Source of the DNA: Chondrus crispus
Lineage: Eukaryota; Rhodophyta; Florideophyceae; Gigartinales; Gigartinaceae
DNA length: 64,000 nucleotides
Reading direction: 5' to 3'
Assembly (NCBI RefSeq): GCF_000350225.1
Contig: NW_005179265.1
Coordinates: 245,917 to 309,916, forward strand
Below are positions 43,990 to 55,017 of the stretch, piece after piece. Numbering within the stretch: the first letter of the stretch is position 1; each line of letters starts with the position of its first letter. Made by a program: the position numbers and the translations under genes. The notes beneath the pieces were generated by a model. It did not search any database. It was given only the letters and a program-made list of their open reading frames with translations, and was not told the DNA's origin.

Positions 43990-44339
43990 TACTTCATTCC
44001 GTTTACCCTATCTACTGCACATATCACCGACGATATGTCAGCATCCTCGCGATGTACATGGCAAGTCCAGAAACAATGTATGACCTACTGCTGGAGATGC
44101 AACAGCCGCCAGAGACGGCGACGACTTGACCAAAATTCTGGCACAGTCTGGAAATGGAACGGCGCATTGACATTGACTGCATCCGCTCCATTTTTTTTTT
44201 TTTTTTGCGGGCCGTCACAGCTGGCAAGTCACAACGGAAGACGACAGCAAGTCACTCGAATAATACCTGAAGGCTGGGTGTGGCGATAAAAAATGCTAAC
44301 ATTTGTACTGAACACGGTTAAGATAATTGAGATCCTTGC
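43990..44339. other. Intergenic, no gene
   Basis: Contains a run of sixteen T at 44191-44206. Nothing else was recognised. Confidence 0.4.
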
Positions 44340-44913
44340 TCAAGTTGTTTCCTCATCTTTGCCGAGCGCAGAGTACGAAGAAGCTCCTGAAGACAGCTGC
44401 GACTGTTTGTATAAACCAAATACGGACGATAGCGCAAGGGAAATAAGTACTGTAGGGGTAAAGGCTTTTTCGAGACTCAGCAGTATGGCCTCCACATTGT
44501 CAGGAATCTCCTTTCCGGAGGCCTTGAAAAAGGCCTCGCTGGAGATCGCAAGCCCCGACGCTAAAAAGGCGAGGAGCATGGTTCCCAATGCAACAACTAG
44601 TATTCGTTCGGCGGCATTTAGTGCCTCAACGCCAAAGGCTCCTGCGAGTCGCTGGTAAGCGGATGGCGGGGGCTGATTATCAGGGTCAGACGAGGAAGTC
44701 GTGTTAAATTTGCGGTCGAGGTCGTCGCCGGGGCGCGGGGCGCGGATTCCGTACTTGGAAGCCAGGTCCTCAATGCGTTCCTCGCTCTCTCTCGAGAATT
44801 GGCTTTCGGCTGGGCTCGCGCTTGCCCTTCCGCATGGTGACGCATACTCGTACGGTGCGTCGTCGCCCTGTTGGCGAGAGGAGGGCTGGGCCGCAGAAAG
44901 CCATTGCACTCAT
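44340..44913 (-). CDS. Probable plastid-targeted two-helix membrane protein (frame problem at N-terminus)
   Basis: The main frame (44340 to about 44800) encodes a hydrophilic helix (EERIEDLASKYGIRAPRPG), a linker and two hydrophobic helices (ERILVVALGTMLLAFLASGLAI and PTVLISLALSSVFGLYKQ), a layout seen in plastid inner-membrane proteins. It has no suitable ATG. In an adjoining frame an ATG at 44913 gives MSAMAFCGPALLSPTGRRR followed by VCVTMRKGK, which looks like a transit peptide with a processing site. The two frames meet inside a GAGAGAGAGCGAGG stretch near 44780, so a one-base indel there (real or a sequencing error) would join them. Targeting is inferred from composition; the family was not identified. 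Confidence 0.5.
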
Positions 44914-45155
44914 GATGCTAGTAACTGCAGCTTTGAAATGGGTACTGTCCTTACAATGGGGATCAAGAAAAGGAATAGTGTGGGGGTTCTTGCTTGGGTC
45001 TATGGCGGAGATATCTGGTGCGTAGCAGAATGCATAAAAGGGCGAGGTAAAGGAATGCGTGGCGCGGCGGGGTGCGTTGCTGGCTGTCGTCCGTTTGACT
45101 TCTGCGGAAAAGGGCAATTTGATCCACACATACTGTAATTGCATAGCAATGCTCT

Positions 45156-45215
45156 GGGAATGGGGACGTTGGGAATGGGGACGTTGGGCATGGGCATCAT
45201 GAGAATGGGCACCTT
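45156..45215. repeat. 15-base tandem repeat, four copies
   Basis: Unit GGGAATGGGGACGTT with two exact and two changed copies, upstream of the divergent genes at 44913 and 45716. Confidence 0.85.
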
Positions 45216-45715
45216 GGGTTGGGGTTCGGCCAACAAATGTTAAATACGTTTTGCTGGTACGAGTCCTTCTATTGGCTGCAATTGAGCATATTTCAGTTTT
45301 GCTTTCTTGCGAGGCCAAAGTGGCCACTGTCATGCACACGTGTGTCCGATGTGCCTCTGTATCACCACAGCAGAGAAGAAGGCCGCGGCAGTGAGCAATG
45401 GTCTATGAGCTGAAATTGATGCCCCTACTGCGATACTGGGTCGTTGCTGACGCACTTGTAATCCGAATTTGCGAAGTGTCCAGCTTCCCCTCTGGTGACA
45501 TCACTTCCCTACCCACTCCCTCAGTTCTCTTCTCTTCTCGTTCACACTGTATTTGCCTTATTTGCCTCATTCCCCGGAGCCTATGCCCTCTCCAAACGTT
45601 TGACAACTGCATAATACCGCCACGGGCGGGTTCGTTTGTGTATCCCGCTGCAGTCACTTCCACGAAAGCCTCTCCCCCCCGCCCGCCCCCGTCTCTTCGT
45701 CCACAATCTTTCAAC

Positions 45716-46828
45716 ATGCCTGCGAATACCCCCGTCACCTACCGCAGCCGTATCCTCGTCCACTTGCGCACTGCGCTGACTCTGGTGTTCTGGTTTTGCA
45801 TTTCGTCCTCCATTATCCTCACCACTAAATGGCTTTTTGTGAATTTTTTTGAGTTCCCCTTGACTGTGACGGCCTTTTCAAACACCCTCACTACCGTATG
45901 GGCCGCGTTGTTTTCGGCCCGGCCAGGATGGAGACCGAAACCTCTCACGCGCAGGGAATTCAGAAACTATGTCCTCCCCATTGGGGTGGCGACTGCGCTG
46001 GAGATTGGTTGCTCCAACATGGCTCTGAAGATTCTCACGGTCTCGTTTGGGACCATTTTGAAGGGAGGGGCTCCAGTATTTACGATGATGTGGGGCTTGC
46101 TGCTCGGGATTGAGACCTTTTCCGTTCATCTTTGCCTCTCCCTCTTTGTGATCGCCCTCGGGATCGCACTTGCTGCCTTCGGGCAGCACACGTTCGTGCT
46201 CACCGGTTTCATTTTGCAGTTGCTCGCAACTGCTTTAGGGGGCTTGCGGTGGGCCATGACGCACGGCCTGTTGAAAGGAACTCGCGATGGCGAATCTTCT
46301 CAGCGCATGGCGCCCCTCACTGCCACGCTGTACACATCACCTACTACGGCTCTCTGCGTCCTACCGGTTGCACTTTTGTTCGAAGGTAGTCAAGTGGCCA
46401 CTAAGATGACTACCATCACAGCCAATGAGTTTTGGATAATTTTCGGGAGTATGCTGTTCGTCGGCACCTTGGTATTCATTCTCCTTATGAGCGAATACTG
46501 GCTTGTCAATGCCACTTCCTCCCTCGCACTGAGTGTAGCGGGAGTTTTTAAAGAGCTTCTAACGATAGCTGGCGGCATCACGTTTTTCAAAGACGATTTG
46601 ACACTTCTGAATACCATCGGTTTCAGCATTTGTCAGGCGGGGATCGGCGCATACATGTGGCTGCGTTATGATCCGGACGAAACGACAAGAGTGAATCAGG
46701 TCCCTGTTTCTGAACTTCCGCTTACCTACAACGAAGCATCTGACGGTGAGGGGTACGAGATGGGGGAGACAGATCTGCAGGTAATGGACCGCGTACCGCA
46801 GCCAGTTTTGGTAACAGTTCGACAGTGA
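45716..46828 (+). CDS. TPT/SLC35-family transporter (SLC35C2-like)
   Basis: A 370-residue membrane protein. The ATG at 45716 is preferred: the longer frame upstream begins in low-complexity sequence, while from MPANTPVTYRS the protein starts as TPT-family members do. About ten hydrophobic helices are visible, beginning LVFWFCISSSIILTTKWLF, with family patterns FPLTVTAFSN, GVATALEIGCSNMAL, TVSFGTILKGGAPVF and a GGLRWAMTHGLL segment that recalls the (A/G)xRW(A)xTQ(L)L motif of SLC35C2/plant KT-group proteins. Known members exchange nucleotide sugars or phosphorylated sugars across Golgi/ER or plastid membranes; the substrate cannot be read from sequence. No N-terminal transit peptide is apparent. 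A hydrophilic acidic tail ends the protein. Confidence 0.85.
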   Translation: MPANTPVTYRSRILVHLRTALTLVFWFCISSSIILTTKWLFVNFFEFPLTVTAFSNTLTTVWAALFSARPGWRPKPLTRREFRNYVLPIGVATALEIGCSNMALKILTVSFGTILKGGAPVFTMMWGLLLGIETFSVHLCLSLFVIALGIALAAFGQHTFVLTGFILQLLATALGGLRWAMTHGLLKGTRDGESSQRMAPLTATLYTSPTTALCVLPVALLFEGSQVATKMTTITANEFWIIFGSMLFVGTLVFILLMSEYWLVNATSSLALSVAGVFKELLTIAGGITFFKDDLTLLNTIGFSICQAGIGAYMWLRYDPDETTRVNQVPVSELPLTYNEASDGEGYEMGETDLQVMDRVPQPVLVTVRQ

Positions 46829-47170
46829 GGTACTGTTCTGAATATCTTAGTAATGCGTTTTGTCATGTCGAGGTGGCGCTCTGCCGTGCTTTTTTCCGCT
46901 CGGAAAATTTCTTATGCTTTTCGACAACATGCTCAATGACAGATGTGGAACAAGTACCGCAGTCATCCAGTTCTCGCTCTAGGTCTTTTAAGAATACAAT
47001 TATTCCAAACAGGATACGCATTGTACAGCAAGCTGTCTTCAAACCTGTAAATTACATTATCCGCGACAGCTTGGTGGTGCCTTCACATCGAACCCATCCG
47101 CTGCATCAAAATGTGCATCCTATCTTGAGGAAGCACTAGTGACGGAATCTCGGTCCCGGGATCACTGTCA
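46829..47170. other. Intergenic between convergent genes
   Basis: Short 3' intergenic stretch shared by the transporter (+) and the carrier (-). No gene seen. Confidence 0.45.
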
Positions 47171-48244
47171 TCAACTAGCAGTGGGTTCGTTAGTCTTCTT
47201 GAGAATATTGCTGTACAAAGTGTTTGCCTCCTCAAACACCATCCAGGTAATGGCCGATCCAAGGATTCTTTTCAAAAAACGCGGCGAAGAACCGCGGAAA
47301 AAAGCGTAGAGGCCTTCCTCGTTGAAGAGCCTCCGTGATGCTTCCCATACGTTGCTGTATCTGCTTGGCGTTCCGTCACTATGGCGCATGCTCAGCTGCA
47401 TTCGAGTTTTGATAACATCTTGCGGTTGCGTCAGCAAAGTGGCCAAGCCGCCACCCATCGCGCCACTTGCAAAGTTAACGGCCATCGTGAGGCCCTTCGT
47501 GGAGGTTACCTTTGCTGGTATCTCTGTCTTTTGCAGGTGAAGTGAGTTAGTTGATGCCTGGGGTGCAACGCTTCGCATGATCGAAGACCGATTTTCCTTC
47601 AATCCTACGGCTTGTCCTAAAGTCTGCTTCGCGCGCAGGTAGATGAGCATGTACATGGCGGAAAATGGGGCGTCTCTGAGAACTGCAGGAACGAGTCCGC
47701 TAAAGAGCCCACCAATACCTTCTTGCGCAACGATTGTTCGCATGGCATGTGCGATGCCGTTGTACATACGAGAGTACTCGACAGTTTCCATCCTGGTCTT
47801 GATGACTGAAAGAGGGCAAAGCAAGACGACAGCCAGGGATCTCGAGCCCGCACCTGAGGCTAGGGTAGCGACATGTGAAAGAGAGCCATCAGGGGATGAG
47901 AGGCGAGCGGTGATCGCATTGAGTGTCATAAAATAAAGGCCGACACCCATGGTGTTTCGAAGAATGGATGGGGCAACGCCTCTCCATAGACCAGAGACGC
48001 GATCCTGATGGACAATACCGCGAAATGTTTCGAAAATGCTGGAGTTCGGTTGCAGGGACAAGGCCGGTTGCAAATGGACCGAGCGGTTGTAAGCAGCGGA
48101 CATTTGCATTCGAGTCTTGACGACATCCAAAGGCTGTAAAGCCAGTGTGGAGATGCAACCTGAAGTGGCGCCGCTGAGGAAAGTAATAAACGTCTTCGGG
48201 GCACGTTTCTGTTTGCCGGAGGTCACGTTTCCGAGCGGCGCCAT
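47171..48244 (-). CDS. Mitochondrial carrier, SLC25A38/Hem25-like
   Basis: A 357-residue protein from the ATG at 48244; the frame extends to 48298 only through a GTG. Three carrier repeats carry the signature Px[DS]xxKTRM: QPLDVVKTRMQ (about residue 37), CPLSVIKTRME (about 143) and QPQDVIKTRMQ (about 273). Between repeats are the usual EGIGGLFSGLVPAVLRDAPF and EEGLYAFFRGSSPRFLKRI segments. Overall pattern and the ISTLALQPLDVVKTRMQ start resemble SLC25A38/Hem25, the inner-membrane glycine importer that supplies haem synthesis. The loop before repeat 3 is longer than usual (about 35 extra residues), explaining the length above the typical 300. Substrate assignment is by similarity. Confidence 0.85.
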   Translation of the reverse strand: MAPLGNVTSGKQKRAPKTFITFLSGATSGCISTLALQPLDVVKTRMQMSAAYNRSVHLQPALSLQPNSSIFETFRGIVHQDRVSGLWRGVAPSILRNTMGVGLYFMTLNAITARLSSPDGSLSHVATLASGAGSRSLAVVLLCPLSVIKTRMETVEYSRMYNGIAHAMRTIVAQEGIGGLFSGLVPAVLRDAPFSAMYMLIYLRAKQTLGQAVGLKENRSSIMRSVAPQASTNSLHLQKTEIPAKVTSTKGLTMAVNFASGAMGGGLATLLTQPQDVIKTRMQLSMRHSDGTPSRYSNVWEASRRLFNEEGLYAFFRGSSPRFLKRILGSAITWMVFEEANTLYSNILKKTNEPTAS

Positions 48245-48752
48245 ATCTCGGAGGCACAGTTGTTCACAGTCCAAGAAAGGTCCAAGGGGTGGAGACACTG
48301 CCTGAGAGCAGAGGGCCGCCTCTGTCCTCGTCCCTAACCAGAAGCGAACGCGATTTGTGTTGTTGAACTACGTTAGTACTCGCCGCCTGTGAGGGTACAA
48401 GTTGTACCCTGTGGGTAACGGTCGCGTGGGGAAGAGGCAACGAGGGGATGGATGAGCGAAGCATGGCGCCATGAGGGATGGCGAGCCACGAAAGGATGGA
48501 TATTTTTAACAATAAACTCTGACGCATGAGTGAATGTGAATCGTTGATACTCGTGGAATTTCGCAAAAACGGAATTCTCTCTAAACTTCCGACAGCAAGG
48601 ATAGCCCAGTCTACTGTATGCGTGATTTGCGGACAGAATTCTATTGCAGAAAATTAGAAAAACGTAAATTACGCAATCCCCTCGGCGTCGTTCATTGTGA
48701 GTACGAGTTCCCATAGCCTAGAGAATCTCGTTCTCCTTTGGACACTCACACT
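48245..48752. other. Intergenic, likely with one Harbinger end
   Basis: Between the divergent carrier and transposase genes. The terminal repeat of the Harbinger element should lie here, but no partner was found to the right of 50831. Confidence 0.35.
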
Positions 48753-49936
48753 ATGGGATCTGGTAGGCAAAGGGATTTTACCAAAGCAAAGACTAAGGAG
48801 ACTATGAAAACATGGCAAGTTGCCTTGGTATCCATGAGCGTAAAGCGCATGTCAGGACATACATCAGCTTTCACCAATCTTCTAACGATATCATATACGG
48901 CACTCAAATACCAAGATGCAAGAGAAGAATTGTCCAAACACCTTTCTAGGAGTAACGGCATCAGCTCTGCAGACTTTATGTTCAACGTCAACTCCTATAG
49001 TCAGGCGTCGTGTCTCTTTCTGTTCAGATTTGGAAGGTCTGATATCCTGAATCTTGTTCCTTTTATTGGATGGCCAACGCACAAAACGAAAACGACCTGC
49101 AATCGCTATAGGACAAATCCAATTTTGTCGACATGCATTATGCTGCGGCGCCTTGCAACGCTGCTTCGATGGAAAGAGCTGGAAGTAGAGTTTGGAAAGC
49201 ATTCTTCCCAGCTTTGTGAAATATTTTGGGAAACAATAGAATGCTTTGCAGAGGAGCGGATGCATTTACTCACGGGGCCATTTCCGCAATCATTTATGGA
49301 ACGCCGACGTACTTTGTATTCCAAATGCATATTCGAAAAGTCCAATGCACTAAGGAATTGCGTCGGTTTTATTGACGGTACAGTGATTGGTGTTGCCAGA
49401 CCGGAGGGATTTAGCAAGCAACTAGTGATGTACAATGGACACAAAAGGAAGCACGCAATCAAATTTCAAGCCGTCACAGCTCCAGATGGATTGATTATGC
49501 ATGTCTGCAGTCCTGTAGAGGGCCGTCGACATGATTGGACTTTATACACAAGAAGCAATTTAGAGCAAGAGCTACCAGATTGTTTGAGCTCAGAACATCA
49601 AAATTTCTGTATCTACGGAGATAGCGGGTACGCCAAGAGGTGGTTTTTGGAGGTTCCTTATCAAGGAAGCAATCTCTCAGCATCTCAAAGAGCCTTCAAT
49701 AAGGCCATGTCAAGCGTTCGGATTACTGTCGAGTGGGCGTTCAAAGAAGTGAAACTTTACTTTACAGCCATGGACTTCAAAAAAAATTAAGGATTGGACA
49801 GTCACCAGTGGGCCTGCTCTACCTGTGTGCAATGCTACTTTACAACATTAGAAACTGTGCAAGTCCAATGCAGATTTCCCAATTCTTTCGCTGTTCTCCT
49901 CATTCTGTAGAGCAGTACATCCACCATAAAGAATAA
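48753..49936 (+). pseudogene. PIF/Harbinger transposase, frameshifted
   Basis: Starts at ATG 48753 (the open frame's first codon is a TTG). The DDE_Tnp_4 type catalytic domain shows Asp in GFIDGTVIGVARP, Asp in YGDSGYA and Glu in TVEWAFKEVKLYF. The spacing and the VMYNGHKRKHAIKFQAVTAPDG stretch are typical of HARBI1-like enzymes. The frame stops at 49790 in a run of A residues (FKKN stop); one base change in that run leads into 49791-49936 (LRIGQSPVGLLYLCAMLLYNI), the normal continuation. So this is an otherwise intact transposase with a slippage-type frameshift. The companion Myb-like gene lies downstream on the other strand. Confidence 0.9.
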
Positions 49937-50068
49937 ACCGCTATCCTATGAAACGACAGACTCCTGCTCGCGCGCACCCTGCCCGAGCAGAAAAATTTGT
50001 GCTAACACAACAAAGACGCAACTTTTATTTAGTAACACCGACTTCAAAGCAATAAAACATGACTATCA

Positions 50069-50831
50069 TTACTTGCTTGTAAAAGCCGCCATCATGAGCT
50101 TGAACTTGTCCAGCTCGAGCTGTTGCGCTTCCGAACGCTCAATGCGACGTTCTTCACGATCCCGAGTGCGCTCCTCACGATCGCAGGCCATCCTCTCTCG
50201 CTCAAATGCCAGCCGATCGCGCTCCAAGTCCACTCGAGCGAGATCGGCATCGCGTAGATGGGCTCCGAACTGTGCCATCTCGCCCATTGCAATACTCGAT
50301 TTGGAGGTTTTGGACTTCTTAAGGGGCCGCGGAGAAATAGAGTCTTCATCTTCAGTACTGTCCCTGTTTCCAGCACGCTGCATGGCCGAATTCATGAGAT
50401 CATTTCCAATCCGTTCTTTTTCTGCATCACGCTCCTTTCGAGCGTTTTTACAGCGTTTCGTTGCTCTAAAAGATCATCCCGAGCATCGCGCATGCTCATC
50501 AGTAGTTCTTCTAGCTCTCCAACTTCCCCCCTATCCCCGACATTTTTTGGTTCTTGTTATCGTCGCGATCGAAGGAATTCTGTAGACGTTGATAGCGGTC
50601 CCGGACGTTTTTCCAAGTGATTGTCTGCGTTACTGCCTCATTGCCGTTCATTGTGTCAGAAGCGATCTCGAATCTCTTGCGGGACTCCCCGAACGCGGCG
50701 AGATGTGCACGTGATGCTGCAACTTCTGGGACGATTACAAGATCTTCTTCGCTTGTAAAGCGGGAATGGCGCTTTCCTCTGCAAGCGGCGGCGGCGAGTT
50801 CTTCGTCAGAGAGAGTCAAAACGCTGGCCAT
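50069..50831 (-). pseudogene. Harbinger Myb/SANT-like companion protein, frameshifted
   Basis: The first part runs from ATG 50831 (MASVLTLSDEELAAAACRGKRHSRFTSEEDLVIV...) with TWKNVRDRYQRLQNSF, a Myb/SANT-like trihelix pattern. Two frame changes (near 50520 and 50455) lead to the C-terminal part ending at 50069, a charged helix (RDADLARVDLERDRLAFERERMACDREERTRDREERRIERSEAQQLEL). PIF/Harbinger elements carry such a second protein that helps bring the transposase to the nucleus and to the ends. Convergent orientation to the transposase fits the family. The upstream stretch 50880-50940 is a GA-rich microsatellite. Confidence 0.75.
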
Positions 50832-50954
50832 ATTGGTTTCAGTGAGTGTGGGCAGGATCGTTGAAAGGGAATAGTTATAGTGGATGGAGGGAAGGTAGAG
50901 AGGGAGAGAGGGAGAGTGAGAGAGAGGGAGAGTGGGATGAGAGCGCCGTTCCAT

Positions 50955-51175
50955 GTCTGAAGATCGCGGGAAAACGTCCGCCGTATGGTTTCATCTCCTG
51001 GACATCTGTCCTGAAATGTTCCATTTGGCGCGATTGAAGTGGTGACTAATGGGTCATTTTTCTGCTTTATTTCTCACGTCTCTCAGCCAGAATTCTGCTC
51101 ACCGCCCCACGTGTAACTCGTGTCATGGATTCCTCACAATTTCCAAGCAGAATTTTGCTTGCGTAATCTCTCTAC
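50955..51175. other. Spacer between Harbinger pair and copia D
   Basis: No gene. Harbinger terminal repeats were looked for here and not found. Confidence 0.35.
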
Positions 51176-51278
51176 TGTAGTGGACCGTGAGGCCGTCGGG
51201 GGAGTCGCCGTCCCCCAGCGGCTCTCAGATGACCGTATTTATAGTCAATAAATGGGCACTTATGATATCACTACTACA
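51176..51278 (-). repeat. Copia D 3' LTR
   Basis: Matches the LTR at 55838-55944 except for a shorter G run and few changes. A further copy of the LTR start (minus-strand TGTAGTGGTATCATAAATACC) lies just inside, at 51301-51321, separated by a 22-base spacer. Confidence 0.85.
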
Positions 51279-51349
51279 GGGCTCATGTCGCCTCTCCCAT
51301 GGTATTTATGATACCACTACAGCCGTGGGTGGGGGAGGGGACATGATGC

Positions 51350-52090
51350 CTATGGTGTTAAGATGGTGGTGAAGCGAGGTCGGGCCAGCGGTTTGGTAAG
51401 TGCATTCGCGGGCATGTCGGCAGTCGGAATGTAGGTAGGTATAATGGTTTTGTTCCGTGTCAATTGTTGCAGTATATGATAACGGATATCAATGTACTTA
51501 GTTCTGCGTGTGGGTGCAGCAGACCGTGCACCGGCAATGGCCCCTTGATTGTCGATATGCACAATGATGGGGGGCAGGCGGCGATTGAGGAGTTCAGCAG
51601 CAAGTGACTGGAGCCATTTGGCGTGTTGGGCTGTCATACTTGCCGCAATAAATTCAGCAGCGAATGTAGAGTCAACGACTGTCTTGATGCGGCGGGATGC
51701 CCACGAGATGGGGTTCCATGCGAAAGAAATGACATGCCCATATGTGGACTGCCGGGTGTCGAGGCACCCGGCGAAGTCAGCATCGGACCAAGCGGATAGT
51801 TGGAGTGGCCCTGGTTTGTAGAAGAGGCCATAATTCTTAGAGTGAATAAGATACCGTGCGATTTGTTTGAGTGTCAGCCAGTGTCGGTTGGTTGCGCAAT
51901 TGACGTGTCGGGCGAGGGCGTTGGTTACGAAAGCGAGGTCTGGACGAGAGGAATCGACAAGGTATCGGAGGATGCCGACAGCTTGACTGACAGGGTATTT
52001 CGTGTGGTCTAGAATTGGTTCATTGGGAAGAGGGGCGTGTAGTTTTGCACCGGAAAGAAATGGCAGGGTCGAGGGTTTTGCATTTTGCAT
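51350..52090 (-). pseudogene. Copia D RNase H and connection region
   Basis: Contains YLVDSSRPDLAFV, WSDADFAGCLDTRQST, SWASRRIKTVVDSTFAAEFIA and the C-terminal DIRYHILQQL, ADMPANALTKPL. These are the standard copia RNase H motifs. It is in another frame from the RT part upstream. Confidence 0.9.
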
Positions 52091-52116
52091 ATGCAGTAAG
52101 TCGACGTATGTCTGTG

Positions 52117-52983
52117 CTAGGCCAGGTTCAGAAATGTGTAGGGAGTGGTCAGGCCCTGCGGTGAGTGACCAGCCGATGAGATGTGTAGCGAACCCAAGGT
52201 CTTTGAGTCGATATTTTTTTGGAGCGTGGTTACGAGGTGGGGGTAGAGATCATCGCTGTTCGTACTAACTGCGAAGTCGTCTACGGTCACAACGACGTAA
52301 ATGAATTGGGTACCATTTCTTTGTAGATAGAGGTGTGGGTCTGAAAGGAGAGACTTATATCCGGCGGCATTGAGATGATCCTTGAGTCCGTCCGTGTAGA
52401 CACGAGGCGCGTGGGGAGTTCCCCAGAGATTGTTGCGGACTTTGGCGACCATACCAGCGTGGCGCGGCGTGCTGTCAAAATTGGCTAGAGGGACCATGAA
52501 GAGGGGTGTCAGTCCTTTGTAGTCTTCGTATAGAAATGCGCTGGTAATGTCCAAGTGTCGCACGCGCACTCGAGCGGTGACACAAAGAGACAGAGGCAGA
52601 CGCATAGAGTCTCGGTCTGCAGTATGTGACGCGATGTTTTGCGGATCGTAGTGTATACCTGGAACAAGGCGGTGGCCGGGATAGGCACAGCGGGCTTTGT
52701 AGTCCTGGACACGGCCATTTCTGTCGAGTTTGTAGCGAAGGGCAAGCACAGGGCCGGCAATTTTTGTGCCAGGGGGCACGGATGCCTGGGGGACATATTC
52801 GAATGTACCAAAGCTATCGTGCATTGCGCACTCTGCGTTGTACGCGGCTTCCCAGTGTCCTGCGTCTCGATCTTGGCGGGCTTCCGCCAGTGTGCGGGGC
52901 TGCTCGGGGATGTGATTGTATGAGCTGAGAGGGGATATGGTTGCACTATGAGCTTCAAAGGGGATAGCGTGATGGGCGTTCAC
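52117..52983 (-). pseudogene. Copia D reverse transcriptase
   Basis: Recognisable RT motifs: LRYKLDRNGRVQDYKARCAYPG, VRHLDITSAFLYEDYKG and the active site VVVTVDDFAVS, where the usual YVDD is TVDD. The end runs into a wrong-frame tail (SSAGHSPQGL...). Confidence 0.88.
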
Positions 52984-53367
52984 GCGCGGTACAGTTCCGG
53001 TTGAAGAAGGTATTGCGTGTGCAAAGTAGAGGGATGGATCGAAATTGGGATTGTAGGGGCGGAAGATTGGGATCCGCGTAGTGAGGAGCTGCCCGTTGCT
53101 TGGGTTCAGAACACGATAGTGGCTATCGTCTTTGCAGGATAATTAGCGTACCATCAACGCGCGAGGGTTCGTTTTTCCTTTGGTGCGGCGTATGTCGGGA
53201 ATATATCCAAACTCGCCGAACATTCTGTAGTTACCAAGGAAGAGTGAGCGGGGAAGAAAGGGGGAGTATTGGCTGCGGTGTGCCGTTCATAGTGCACGTG
53301 GGATTGCAGCAATGCCTGTATGCAGACAGGCATTGTATTAGGATGTGGTGTCGAGGAGGCAGTGCGC

Positions 53368-53949
53368 TCAAGCGCTGATGAAGGGCATTTTGGCGACAGT
53401 AATTGTCGCGCGTACTCGGGCCATGAGAGTGCGGTTCAGGCGTTCGGCAAACGCGTTTTCCTCTGGGGTATGCGGTGTAGTAGGATCAAGTGTGATACAC
53501 ATGGCGGGAAGGGTGCGGAGGAGGAGTTTTGACAAAAACTTGTTGGCGTTGTCGCACCTGAGTCGGGAAATGGGGCGTCCAAAGTGTCTGCCTATGCGTG
53601 TGTGTACTGACCTTATGCGATGTTCGGCCTCAGACCGTTTGCGGAGAAGGACGACGATAATATGTCTTGTATGTAGCTCTATGAACGTCAGAAAATATTT
53701 GAAGTCTTCCGGCGTCGGGGGATATGGTCTTGCAACGTCGGTCTCGACGGTGTGGCCCGGAGGGGGACGGCTAGTGCCGGAGGGATGGGAGGCGCGCTGC
53801 ATATGTCCAGTCGCGCAGCCGTGGCAATGGACAGGTACGTGTGCATGAGAAAGTCTGGTGGGAAGTCCCAGTTTGATATGCAGCGATGCCATAGCGCGAA
53901 TTATTGAGGGTGATGTGTGGTTCAGGCGCAAGTGCCATGTGTAGAGCAT
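53368..53949 (-). pseudogene. Copia D integrase
   Basis: HHCC motif (HLRLNHTS, CHGC), then Asp in VETDVARP, Asp in RCDNANKF and Glu in PEENAFAERLNRTLM. The three acidic residues are present, although the context of the second (DNANKF for the usual DNGGEF) is altered. Confidence 0.88.
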
Positions 53950-54252
53950 GTCGGCCGCTGGGCGGAGCTTCGTGGGAACAGGGGGGAGATGGTGGGGATA
54001 AGGGATAAGGTGGGTCTTGTGGTCTGTATGGCGTCCACGGAAGGACGGTCGGGATAGACGGTTGTGGGAAGCAGTGCTCGTGGTCAGCGTGTCTGGAAGT
54101 GCCGGCGTAGGGGTCCGTATCTGCGGAACCGTGGATTTCTTTGTAGCCGTGCGTGTCGGTGAAGTCGGGGTAGGGTCAGAGGGGGTGGCGCGCGTCCGAG
54201 CGGCAGTGCTGGGTTTGGCGGCCTTGAAGTAGGCGCTGATGGGCTGGTTTTT

Positions 54253-54876
54253 CTATTGGGTGTTATGACACGTGGGCGGTGGGGTTGTGGTGTTTTGGAG
54301 AGGAAGTCGGTGGATCCCGTTTCTGAGCTGGAACGGGGCGAACGCTTCGGGGGGCATGGTAGATGGGTTCGGAGTAAAGTAGCCGCCTGTACTCGTGAAG
54401 ACAATAGCGCAATTATTGTGCCAAGTTAGTTGACTGACAGATAGGAGGTTCTTCGAAAAACAAGGTGCACTTATGGCAGTCGGGAGGCGGAGAGTGACGC
54501 CATCTGGTGTGCGGAGCTGTAATGCTGCAGTGTGCGATCCGGTGCAATTTGCGCGATTGGGGAGGGTGATGGCGACGTTGGTCGATCGGGCACTGGGAGG
54601 GATATGGGTGATGTAGGAGGGAGTACAGGAGGAATCAAGGAAATAGTGGGCAAATTCGTTGTTGTTTACGTCAGGTCCTGATGCGTCCTCGGAGGGATCG
54701 GCATCTTCCTCTTCGTAGAACTGATAAGCAGTGTGGGGAGGAGGAAAATCGTAGGTATTCTCGTAATTTGGTGGGTGAGCTGCGTTGGCTTGAGGGGCGA
54801 ATTTAGCCTGCTGGTAACGAAGACCAGCGAAAGGCCGATCACGTCCACGCGCGCGGCCGCGTACGCCGAAGGGCAT
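54253..54876 (-). pseudogene. Copia D protease region
   Basis: Arg/Gly-rich start (GVRGRARGRDRPFAG), then FLDSSCTPSYIT, the place of the DSG active site with Gly changed to Ser, then CFSKNLLSVSQLTWHNNCAIVF, a standard copia protease motif. The active-site change predicts an inactive protease. Confidence 0.85.
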
Positions 54877-55017
54877 GGGTGGTGCGGCGGTAGAGGGCGC
54901 ATCTCTGTGATAGGCTGGAGTTGCCGCTCTGTGATAGGGCTTTTACTGCGAGGCCTGGTGTCGTTGGAGCTGCATACACTCGATAGTGTTGTGTGAGGGG
55001 GATTGGTGGTACGTGCA

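Noticed and set aside
45398..45715. 106-residue N-terminal extension of the TPT transporter
   Set aside because: Low-complexity and unlike family starts; the ATG at 45716 begins the recognisable protein.
50880..50954. Upstream extension of the Myb-like protein (LPLSHSPSLPLYLPS...)
   Set aside because: It is a translation of a GA-rich microsatellite; the ATG at 50831 fits the family better.
51322..51345. Purine-rich GTGGGTGGGGGAGGGG as polypurine tract of copia D
   Set aside because: It is purine-rich on the plus strand, whereas copia D is on the minus strand, so it has the wrong polarity.
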